DNA of 40,121 nt from Bacillus sp. (in: firmicutes). GTDB taxonomy: Bacteria > Bacillota > Bacilli > Bacillales > Cytobacillaceae. A program made the position numbers and the translations under genes. Below the pieces are notes generated by a model that did no database searches, was not told the DNA's origin, and saw nothing but the letters and a program-made list of their open reading frames with translations. The stretch spans positions 1-40,121 of the forward strand of contig JAPSHL010000007.1 of assembly GCA_031179905.1 (NCBI GenBank). The letters run 5' to 3'. This document shows, piece by piece, positions 32,633-40,121 of this stretch (position 1 is the stretch's first letter; each line of letters starts with the position of its first letter).

Positions 32633-34024
32633 TTAAAATCCGTTGTTCTCTGCCAACAGCTTGTACCATCGTCCCGATTTCTTAATGGTTCGTTTTAATC
32701 CGTTCTTTAAATCTACTTCGACTAAGCCGTAGCGGTTTTTATAAGCATTTGTCCATGACCAGTTATCCATAAATGTCCACATATGGTATCCGAGGCAATT
32801 GGCTCCTTCTTGAATTCCTTTATGTACCCATTTCAAGTGCTCCCTCACAAACTCGATTCTGTAGTCATCCTCAATGTATCCTTCGCCATTGCGGAACTTT
32901 TCCTCTCCCTCCACCCCCATACCATTCTCTGAAATAAAGAAAGGAATATTGCCATAATTATCACGGATATCAACCATAATGTCATAGATTACTTCCTCTG
33001 CAATCTCCCAGCCGCGGTGCGGATTGATTTTCCGGCCAGGCATAATATAGGGATCAAATAGATGTTCCGGCATAAATAGAGCATTCCCAGACTCTTGTTT
33101 TTCTTTAGCTTTTACACGGCGAGGCTGATAGTAGTTTACTCCTAAAAGATCAATCGGATGATCACGGATCACTTCCAAGTCTCCCGCCTCCACTAGCGGA
33201 AGCAAATCTCTTTCTTTTAAAATATCAATCAATTCACGGGGATACTCCCCTTTTGTGACCGGATCCAGAAAACTGCGGTTAAAGAATAAGTCCGCAGTAC
33301 GGGCTGCTGCTAAATCCTCCTTATCCTCGCCTCTTGGATAAGAGGGAGTTAAGTTTAGGATGATCCCGATTTTGCCAGCTAAGTTCAAGTTCCTAAATGC
33401 CTCGACCGCCCTTGCATGAGCAACAATTGTATTGTGCGCAACAACGGCAGCACGTTTGAAATCTGTTATATTAGGATAATGCAAATCGTATAAATAGCCA
33501 GCTTCAACAGGCACTATAGGTTCGTTGAAGGTAAACCAATACTTTACCCGGTCACCAAATAAACGAAAACAGGTATTAGCATAGTTTACATAGGCATCAA
33601 TCACGTCTTGGCTCTCCCAGCCGCCTTTTTCCTGCATGCACATCGGCATATCAAAGTGATATAAATTGATAAACGGCTCTATACTATGGGCAAGCAGTTC
33701 ATCAATGATTTGATTGTAAAACTTAACCGCTTTCTCATTGACTTCCCCTGTTCCATCTGGAATTAACCGGGACCATTGGATAGATGTGCGAAAGGAGTTA
33801 TGACCCGTTTCTTTCATGAAATGGATATCATCTTTAAACCGATGGTAGAAATCCGATGTATGTTCTGGACCGACGCCATTATGAAAACATTCAGGCTCAT
33901 TGCTGTACCAAAAATCCCAAATACTTTCTTTTCTTCCATCAATCAGTGCTGCTCCTTCTGTTTGCGGACCGGATGCTGCACTTCCCCACCAAAATTTTTC
34001 AGGAAAAAGATATTTGTTTTTCAT
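32633..34024 (-). CDS. GH1 beta-glycosidase
   Basis: Retaining beta-glycosidase of 463 residues, cytoplasmic (no signal peptide). N-terminal signature FPEKFWWGSAASGPQTEGA; acid/base Glu168 in WFTFNEPIVP; nucleophile Glu366 in FFISENGMG. It ends with the typical GYHMWTFMDNWSWTNAYKNRYG segment. The C-terminal phosphate-binding loop of the 6-phospho-beta-glucosidases (usually with a KKS-type motif) was not confirmed, so a non-phosphorylated substrate fits better. Two adjacent ATGs (34027, 34024); GTGGTGA upstream. 19 nt after YesN, 23 nt before ROK. In an N-glycan locus it could act on Man-beta-1,4-GlcNAc or a terminal beta-hexose (inference). Confidence 0.92.
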   Translation of the reverse strand: MKNKYLFPEKFWWGSAASGPQTEGAALIDGRKESIWDFWYSNEPECFHNGVGPEHTSDFYHRFKDDIHFMKETGHNSFRTSIQWSRLIPDGTGEVNEKAVKFYNQIIDELLAHSIEPFINLYHFDMPMCMQEKGGWESQDVIDAYVNYANTCFRLFGDRVKYWFTFNEPIVPVEAGYLYDLHYPNITDFKRAAVVAHNTIVAHARAVEAFRNLNLAGKIGIILNLTPSYPRGEDKEDLAAARTADLFFNRSFLDPVTKGEYPRELIDILKERDLLPLVEAGDLEVIRDHPIDLLGVNYYQPRRVKAKEKQESGNALFMPEHLFDPYIMPGRKINPHRGWEIAEEVIYDIMVDIRDNYGNIPFFISENGMGVEGEEKFRNGEGYIEDDYRIEFVREHLKWVHKGIQEGANCLGYHMWTFMDNWSWTNAYKNRYGLVEVDLKNGLKRTIKKSGRWYKLLAENNGF

Positions 34025-34043
34025 CATTATCACCACTTTACTT

Positions 34044-35549
34044 TTATATTTTTCGCCACTCACTCGGTGTTGTACCAACCATCTTCTTAAATTGCTTATA
34101 AAAATAAGTCGTATCAGAATAACCTACTTTTTTACCAATATCGCCTGCCCTGAAATGTGTAGCTTTCAGTAATTCTTTTGCTTTCTCCAGACGGTAACGA
34201 TTTAGATATTCTGAGAATACTACTCCTACTTCCTTTTGAAATAACTGTCCTAAATAAATAGCATTAACATGAAACTGCTGCCCTAGTGTCTTTAAAGACA
34301 GCCCTTGGTCAAAATGAGTATGAATAAAAGTAAGGACATTTTGCACTATTGGACTGCGCAAATGAACATGATTATGAACGGTCAGAATTAGTTCGTAACA
34401 ATATTCAGTCAATATATCCCTCATCTGCCCAATATCAGAACTATAGACAAGCCGTTCCACAACAGCTGTATAGAGGCAAAGATCATCCGGGCGCACAGAA
34501 TAATGGATATACGAGATTAAATCAAATGTATATTTTTTCGCTACTTGCGGCGAGATAAGATTATCTTTCTCTGTTAAATTCTTAAAAAACAAATCAACTA
34601 AAGCTAATGATTCTTCCTCCGCATTCATAAGCCGTTTTACAATTCCTTCCTTGAATTCCTGCTGTTGTTTTAACTCGTCTTGACGATCTAATGCCTGTTT
34701 ATCTGAAATAAGGACATTAGGTTCTAAATATAACTGCATGGTGCTGTAGTCTCTTGCCATCGTAAAACTTTCATTTAAATCATCCATCATCTGAACTGGT
34801 TTACCCATTGCCAAATAAAATATGCCTGTTCTTTTTTGGTCATTTTGCAGCTTAGTAACTAAACACTGATTATGTTTTATCAGTTCTTCTTCACTAGCCC
34901 CGCCAAAAATAATGACAATCTCTTGACTAGAATTTTGCAAGCATAATGCCGAGTACTCATTTTCAATATACTGACGGACGTGATTGACAACGTCTGGATG
35001 CTGATAATGTTCGATATTTAAGACAGAAACATTGTAAAATTGCTTATTAAATTTGATGTTGTACAATGCCAATCTTTCCAAGCAATCATGCTGGTTTATT
35101 TCTCCAGTCAAAAAGCCCCATAATGCATTGTCCAGCATCGTAGTTGAGTCCTTTGTCTTGCTGCCTGCCGCTGAAACCTTTAATTTCTGTCCAATTGACT
35201 GAAGCGTTTTCAACAATTCTTGTTCATCAACAGGTTTAACTAAATAATTCTCAATTCCTAATAATAGCCCTCGTTTAATATAATCAAACTCTTGATAACC
35301 AGTTAAAACAATACTTTTAATATCAGATCGGATGCTTTTAACCTCTTGTATTAAATCAAGACCGGACATTTCTCCCATTAATATATCTGAGATTAGTATG
35401 TCAATAGGATTTTGCTTGATATAAGAGAGTGCCTCCTCGCCGCTTTCTGCTGTATGTACAATTTCAAATCCGTAATCTTCCCAATCCAATATCGCCGACA
35501 ACCCTTTAGTGATGATCGGTTCATCATCAGCCAACAGCACTTTAAACAT
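34044..35549 (-). CDS. YesN-type response regulator (receiver plus AraC DNA-binding domain)
   Basis: 501 residues. Receiver domain 1-120 with acidic pocket LLADDEP, phospho-acceptor Asp55 in DILISDILMGEMSG and the conserved Lys in ENYLVKPVDEQEL. A long linker domain (about 140-390) links to an AraC-type double helix-turn-helix (about 405-500): QGLSLKTLGQQFHVNAIYLG then AGDIGKKVGYSDTTYFYKQF and GTTPSEWR. It overlaps the sensor kinase gene by 8 nt, so the two are translationally coupled. Such pairs control carbohydrate ABC transporters in Bacillus and Paenibacillus; here the likely targets are the solute-binding lipoprotein genes and glycosidases of this locus. Confidence 0.93.
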   Translation of the reverse strand: MFKVLLADDEPIITKGLSAILDWEDYGFEIVHTAESGEEALSYIKQNPIDILISDILMGEMSGLDLIQEVKSIRSDIKSIVLTGYQEFDYIKRGLLLGIENYLVKPVDEQELLKTLQSIGQKLKVSAAGSKTKDSTTMLDNALWGFLTGEINQHDCLERLALYNIKFNKQFYNVSVLNIEHYQHPDVVNHVRQYIENEYSALCLQNSSQEIVIIFGGASEEELIKHNQCLVTKLQNDQKRTGIFYLAMGKPVQMMDDLNESFTMARDYSTMQLYLEPNVLISDKQALDRQDELKQQQEFKEGIVKRLMNAEEESLALVDLFFKNLTEKDNLISPQVAKKYTFDLISYIHYSVRPDDLCLYTAVVERLVYSSDIGQMRDILTEYCYELILTVHNHVHLRSPIVQNVLTFIHTHFDQGLSLKTLGQQFHVNAIYLGQLFQKEVGVVFSEYLNRYRLEKAKELLKATHFRAGDIGKKVGYSDTTYFYKQFKKMVGTTPSEWRKI

Positions 35550-37329
35550 GGAAAATCCCCTGAACTGGAATGGATAGAATAATAGTTGTTCCTATTGCTG
35601 TACTGCTATTAACTGCGAGTCCATAATGGTCCCCATATTTTAGCTTTAAACGCTGATGAATATTTCTTAATCCAATCGACTTCATTTCATCGCCCTCTTC
35701 ACAATTAATATGTTGAACAATTTGGGACAGTTTTTCTTCAGACATGCCTTTTCCATTATCCACAATACATATTTCAATTTTGTCAGTGCCAACTTTAGCA
35801 GCACTAATTGTTAATATATTGTCGGAACGGTCCTTTTTAAAGCCATGAATAAAATAGTTTTCAATAATTGGCTGAAGGATTAATTTTTGCACAGGTGTTT
35901 GATCTACTTCATCTGATATATTGAACTGAACCCTCAGCTTATCTGGATGTTTAAATTGCATTAAGGTTAAATATTGTTTGACATACTCAATCTCGGTATA
36001 CAAGGGAACAATATCCTTTGATTCTAGTGAATAGCGGAAGAGTTTTGCTAAAAGAAAGGTCATTTTACTAGAGGTTTTAGAGCCCTCCAAGACTGCTACC
36101 ATTCTGATTGCTTCTAGTGTATTAAATAAAAAATGAGGATTAATTTGGGCTTGTAGTGCCTTTAATTCCGCTTGCTGCTGTTTTAAATTAAGCAGATAAA
36201 ATTGCGCAATATAATTATTCAATTCATCCAGCATCGAGTTAATATTAAAGGCAATTTTAGCTAACTCATCGTCATCTTCCGTTTCAGGAATACGAGCTGC
36301 CAAATCCCCTTTTTCTACTTGACGAATCGTCGAAACAATCTTATTTATACGGCGTGAGTAATTCTGCATAAACGAATAGGACATCAATATGGCCGCTGCA
36401 ATAAGAAGAATAATTACAACCCACATCGTTCCCCTGACAATCGATAATTTCTTCCATCCTTCATCTGTTATAACACTGACAAACGTATAGTCGCCCTTAT
36501 TGGCAACGGTATTAATATAAAATTTTTTAGATTTATAACTTATCTTCGTTTCGTTTGTTTCTTGCTTAAATTGCTGGACAATAGCAGGAGGCACACCCTC
36601 ATCATGTGAATATCCAATTTCCCCTTCAGAATCAAGTAAAAAGAAAGAGGCAGGTGCGCCCTCATCTTTTTTGACCATCTTATCTAAATGTTCAGTAGAA
36701 TAAAAGATGGAGATTTCTCCAATTTTCTCCAATGTGACTGGGTTATTAATGACAACCTTTTTGGTAATTGTATTTTTTAATTCCCATCCAGCCGAGAAGC
36801 CGGCACTATTTAGATTAGATCCTGGCTTGTTATCAGTTGATTCTGCATTCTTGATACTTTCGTTCCAGCGAAGATAATTATTGATAAGCAAATATTCTAC
36901 TCCGGGATTATCCAATGAACGCAAGCTGATTGCATTAATATCACTGTCCTGACTAAAGAAGCCATTAAAAAAAGTATCAAGATTACTAGGAAAATACGAA
37001 TGGTCTTCCGAGAATCTATTAAGACGATATTCTAAGTATTTCCCGTACCCATTATGAAGGGCAAAGGAGATATCATCGATCAAATCGCCTTGAACGTAAA
37101 TATCTCTTATTGCTTTATTAACATCTGAATCTTTAGCTGAAAAATAGTCCTCTACCCGCTCTATCGTCCTTGTATTCACATTCACTTCCTTCTGAATAAT
37201 GATCTCAGAATAATAGTTTGTGATAGTCACAATTAAAATGATAACGGTTACAATTATAGTGATGGAGGAAGTTAAAAAAAGCTTATTAAACATCTTTTGC
37301 TGAAAACGGCTTGTTAGTTTTAATTTCAT
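35542..37329 (-). CDS. YesM-type membrane sensor histidine kinase
   Basis: 595 residues from the ATG at 37329 (GAGGGA six bases upstream; a TTG two codons earlier is also in frame). First membrane helix about 15-37 (FLTSSITIIVTVIILIVTI), an extracellular sensor domain of about 260 residues, second membrane helix about 300-322 (VVIILLIAAAILMSYSF), HAMP linker, and a LytS/YesM-type kinase core with His399 in INPHFLFNTLEAIRMVA and ATP-binding IVDNGKGMSEEKL and SIGLRNIHQRL. The sensor probably reads an extracellular oligosaccharide, alone or through the solute-binding lipoprotein. Shares its transcript with YesN, GH1 and ROK. Confidence 0.93.
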   Translation of the reverse strand: MKLKLTSRFQQKMFNKLFLTSSITIIVTVIILIVTITNYYSEIIIQKEVNVNTRTIERVEDYFSAKDSDVNKAIRDIYVQGDLIDDISFALHNGYGKYLEYRLNRFSEDHSYFPSNLDTFFNGFFSQDSDINAISLRSLDNPGVEYLLINNYLRWNESIKNAESTDNKPGSNLNSAGFSAGWELKNTITKKVVINNPVTLEKIGEISIFYSTEHLDKMVKKDEGAPASFFLLDSEGEIGYSHDEGVPPAIVQQFKQETNETKISYKSKKFYINTVANKGDYTFVSVITDEGWKKLSIVRGTMWVVIILLIAAAILMSYSFMQNYSRRINKIVSTIRQVEKGDLAARIPETEDDDELAKIAFNINSMLDELNNYIAQFYLLNLKQQQAELKALQAQINPHFLFNTLEAIRMVAVLEGSKTSSKMTFLLAKLFRYSLESKDIVPLYTEIEYVKQYLTLMQFKHPDKLRVQFNISDEVDQTPVQKLILQPIIENYFIHGFKKDRSDNILTISAAKVGTDKIEICIVDNGKGMSEEKLSQIVQHINCEEGDEMKSIGLRNIHQRLKLKYGDHYGLAVNSSTAIGTTIILSIPVQGIFHV

Positions 37330-37434
37330 TTTCAATCCCTCAAATATGATAGTTTACAGTTAGTTTAACACAGGTGGTAAGGATCGAAGATGAGCTAATA
37401 TACCTTGCTGTTACCATTAAATAAATCAAATTAA

Positions 37435-38890
37435 TTATTTTTGAGAGCTTTTCCACTTATCAAATTGCCCCTGAATCTCCTTTAACACCTTTTCAACTCC
37501 AGCCTCTTTCAATTTTTCATTGAACTTCGGCAAGTATACTTCCGGGTCAACAGATCCGGTTGCCAAGGCAGGATAGAATTCTTTCGTTATGTTAGTTATG
37601 GATGCTAGTTCTGAGCGAACTGGGTCACTGTTAAAATGGAAGCCTAGTGACGGTCCCCTTACAGCAGAATCATTAAATTCAATGAATTTATCCCATTTAT
37701 CCTCTGGATCTCCCTTGTATAAATCGAGGATATAGTTGTTACCTAACGTGTAGGATGGGATGTTATAGCCATCAATACGTGCAGGCAGATCCTCAATCGT
37801 ACCATCATCATTTTTCTTGTAATGAGTTCCTTCAATCCCTTTATCGATAAGATTGCGAAGATATGGGTCTGTGTTAAGGAGTGTTAAAAATTCCATTGCT
37901 TTTTGAGGATTTTTTGATGTAACAGAAATTGCTTGAATCGAACCTGATACAGAATCATTGACAATCGCTGCCGGTTCGGCTGGAATTGACACTACTTCAT
38001 ACTGGGCAGAGCGGGACCATAATAAATCAGCATACGGCTGGTAATAGTTCATGCGGACAAACCAGTTTTCAACATCCAATGGCCAGTTTTCACTGCTTGT
38101 GGCCGCATTTTCTTTCAGATAGCCGGCTTTATAGTACTCATGCATTGTTTTAAATTGTTTCATAGCAGTATCTGTTTCAAAATGGTTAATCACTTTGTCT
38201 GTTTCTCCCTCAAAAGGGAAAGCAAAAGGCATTTCACCATTGAAGACAATGTCAAAGCGTAACGGCGCTTTAAATGAGGCTATTGGTGTGATTTCAGACT
38301 CGTTTTCTTTAATCGTTTTCAGCATTGGCTCAAGGTCCTGTAAGGTTTTCACCTTTGCAAGATCAAATTTATATTTGTCTACAAGCCGTTTATTAAAAGT
38401 ATACACATTTTGTTTGGCAACCTCTTTTATTAGCTGGGATACCGTAAAGTTTTCCATCAACCTTATTTCCTTCCAATAGAACAGGATTAATTAGTTCTTT
38501 AAGAGCTTTCCCTTCTTTTTCTAACAGATCATCTACCGCGATAAATGCACCCTTTTGGGCATTTTAGACGTATGTGTTGCCAGTGGTGAAGACAATATCA
38601 AATTCTTCTCCTGAATTGATCATTACCTAAGACTTCTGATCCCAATCTCCCCAATCAATTTGCGTCATTGTCACTGTTGCGTTTATCTTTTTCTTCGTAT
38701 ACTTGTTCACTTCTTCAAAGACTTTATCTGTGTCTTTTTGTGGTGTTCCAAGTGTGTACCATTTGATTTCATAAGGCGGTTATTCTTTCCCACTTTTAGT
38801 CTGTGTGGCACTGTCTTTGCTGCAGGCAGACAGTATAGTTCCAAGTGCGAGAATACATGCGAGAATAAGACTAACCTTCTTTTTCATCAT
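37435..38890 (-). pseudogene. ABC solute-binding lipoprotein (DUF3502/LplA-like), decayed duplicate
   Basis: The reading frame begins at an ATG (38890/38887) with GGAGAAG upstream and a lipoprotein signal MKKKVSLILACILALGTILS, lipobox LSAC. It is broken by three in-frame stops, TAA 38780-38782, TAG 38627-38629 and TAA 38564-38566, and by a one-base insertion in an A run near 38425. From about 38420 to the end the frame is open and reads as the C-terminal two-thirds of the family, including the DUF3502 domain (PSLGFHFNSDPVRSELASIT, FNEKLKEAGVEKVLKEIQ). The adjacent paralogue at 39102 matches almost residue for residue. It cannot make a functional lipoprotein; a 341-residue N-terminally truncated product without a signal could still be made. 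Confidence 0.88.
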
Positions 38891-39063
38891 TTTTCTTCTC
38901 CTCTTCCTTTAATTATCTTCAACCATTAACAATTGACAGACCGTAAATAAACCTTTTGGAATACTTACAGGAGACTGTAATTATAGATAACCAATCCCTT
39001 CGTTATGCAATGTTACCGTCAAAGTTTAATCAATGGAAGAGATCGAAGAAATTATGCCAGTTG

Positions 39064-39093
39064 GTCAAGCTGGAATAGACTATCCAGCTTGAC
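39064..39093. other. Hairpin after the intact solute-binding protein gene
   Basis: GTCAAGCTGG and CCAGCTTGAC form a perfect 10-bp stem with a 10-nt loop directly after the stop of the upstream lipoprotein gene, without a T run. Likely a 3' end stabiliser or weak terminator. Confidence 0.6.
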
Positions 39094-39101
39094 ATGATTA
39101 C

Positions 39102-40121
39102 TTATTGCTGAGAGCTTTTCCAGTCATCAAATTGCTTTTGAATTTCTGTTAACACTTTCTCAACTCCAGCCTCTTTCAGCTTTTCATTGAATTTTGGCAA
39201 ATATTCCTCTGGATCAACAGAACCTGTTGCCAGTGCTGGGTAGAATTCCTTGGAAATATTTGTGATGGCCGCAAGTTCAGAGCGGACCGGATCACTGTTA
39301 AATTTGAAGCCAAGTGATGGTGATTTAACCGCTGAAGCATTAAATTCCTTGAATTTATCCCATTTATCCTTTGGATCATCTTTATACAAATCTAAGATAA
39401 AGTGGTTACCTAAAGAATAGGATGGCATATTGTATCCGTCAATACGAGCTGGAAGGTCTTCGATAGTGCCATCTTCATTTTTCTTGTAATGCGTTCCTTC
39501 AATCCCTTTATCAACAAGATTGCGAAGATATGGGTCTGTGTTAAGCAGTGTTAAAAATTCCATCGCTTTTTCTGGATTTTTTGATGTTGCGGAAATAGCT
39601 TGAATGGAACCAGATACAGAATCATTGATAATTGTCGGCTGTTCAGCAGGAACAGATACTACTTCGTACTTAGCAGAACGGGACCATAGTAAATCTGCAT
39701 ACGGCTGAGAACCGCCCATGCGGACAAACCAGTTTTCTACATCCATTGGCCAGCTGTCTTTGCTCGTTGCCGCATCTTCTTTAAGATAGCCAGCTTTATA
39801 GTATTCACGCATCGTTTTGTATTGTTTCATCGCATCAGCCGTGTCAAAAGGGTTAATAACTTTGTCTGTTTCCCCTTCAAATGGGAAGGCAAACGGCATC
39901 TCATTATTGAACACATAGTCGTAGCGTAAAGGTGCTTTAAATGTTGCCATTGGAGTAATTCCCGGTTCATTTTCTTTAATTGTTTTAAGCATTGGCTCAA
40001 GGTCCTGCAAAGTTTTGACCTGTGAAAGGTCAAAATTATACTCGTCGGCAAGACGTTTATTAAATGTATAAACATCCTGTCTGGCTACCTCTTTGTTTGA
40101 CGGGATACCATAAAGTTTTCC
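39102..40121 (-). CDS. ABC solute-binding lipoprotein (DUF3502/LplA-like), N-terminus outside window
   Basis: Captures an oligosaccharide outside the membrane for an ABC permease. The frame is open to the right edge (first visible residues GKLYGIPSNKEVARQDVYTF), 339 codons, so the signal peptide and roughly the first third lie beyond the window. The visible part spans the C-terminal lobe: FVRMGGSQPYADLLWSRSAK, SGSIQAISATSKNPEKAMEF, and the DUF3502 end PSLGFKFNSDPVRSELAAIT, LATGSVDPEEYLP. It is highly similar to the pseudogene downstream, evidence of tandem duplication. The matching permease genes should lie to the right. Position next to YesM/YesN and the glycosidases points to N-glycan oligosaccharides as ligand (inference). 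Confidence 0.92.
   Translation of the reverse strand, partial: GKLYGIPSNKEVARQDVYTFNKRLADEYNFDLSQVKTLQDLEPMLKTIKENEPGITPMATFKAPLRYDYVFNNEMPFAFPFEGETDKVINPFDTADAMKQYKTMREYYKAGYLKEDAATSKDSWPMDVENWFVRMGGSQPYADLLWSRSAKYEVVSVPAEQPTIINDSVSGSIQAISATSKNPEKAMEFLTLLNTDPYLRNLVDKGIEGTHYKKNEDGTIEDLPARIDGYNMPSYSLGNHFILDLYKDDPKDKWDKFKEFNASAVKSPSLGFKFNSDPVRSELAAITNISKEFYPALATGSVDPEEYLPKFNEKLKEAGVEKVLTEIQKQFDDWKSSQQ

Overview
The window reads as a chromosomal stretch of a low-GC, spore-forming Bacillaceae (Bacillus/Niallia-like). Signs of this are the AT-rich DNA, strong GGAGG ribosome binding sites with frequent GTG and TTG starts, RsbR-type stressosome proteins, a YrvL-like protein, a Pho box of PhoP type, and a YesM/YesN-type two-component pair. 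No rRNA, tRNA, CRISPR array, insertion sequence or prophage was seen.

Layout. 1-1.8 kb: a PTS EIIBCA beta-glucoside-type permease, cut by the left edge. 1.9-3.8 kb: two RsbR paralogues, one lacking both conserved phospho-threonines. 3.8-5.4 kb: a 43-residue lysine-rich protein and a three-gene DUF2089/SHOCT-like operon. 5.4-8.9 kb: a catabolic cluster with a GH88 unsaturated glucuronyl hydrolase, a DUF2264 protein and a divergent AraC-type regulator. 9-16.3 kb: small housekeeping or unknown genes (Nudix, DUF2691, Lrp/AsnC with a divergent metallo-hydrolase, an unknown three-gene cluster, YrvL-like), interrupted by two decayed genes (a GH2 beta-galactosidase and an MmcQ/YjbR protein). 16.4-18.2 kb: a LacI-type regulator, a 48-residue membrane microprotein and a 116-residue protein, whose three promoters share one 23-bp operator-like element. 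18.2-20 kb: a secreted alkaline phosphatase behind a four-repeat Pho box. 20.1-21.1 kb: a GrpB-family protein and a broken TmrB-like ATPase gene. 21.2-22.8 kb: an MFS efflux gene preceded by a leader peptide (MTASMRLR) and an attenuator, resembling macrolide-inducible erm leaders.

22.9 kb to the right edge is a co-oriented glycan-degradation locus on the minus strand. It holds two tandem ABC solute-binding lipoproteins (the outer one cut by the window edge, the inner one a pseudogene), a YesM-type sensor kinase and YesN-type response regulator, a GH1 beta-glycosidase, a ROK sugar kinase, a secreted GH85 endo-beta-N-acetylglucosaminidase, a GH38 alpha-mannosidase and a GH3 beta-glycosidase. 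The combination is best explained as N-glycan use: GH85 releases the glycan outside the cell, the ABC system imports it, GH38 and the GH1/GH3 enzymes trim it, and the ROK kinase phosphorylates a released sugar. This pathway is inferred from families and context.

The strongest candidates for undescribed biology are the LacI/microprotein mini-regulon (17.4-18.2 kb) and the leader-peptide-controlled efflux gene (21.3-22.8 kb). The window also holds four clear pseudogenes, which suggests ongoing loss of accessory functions.
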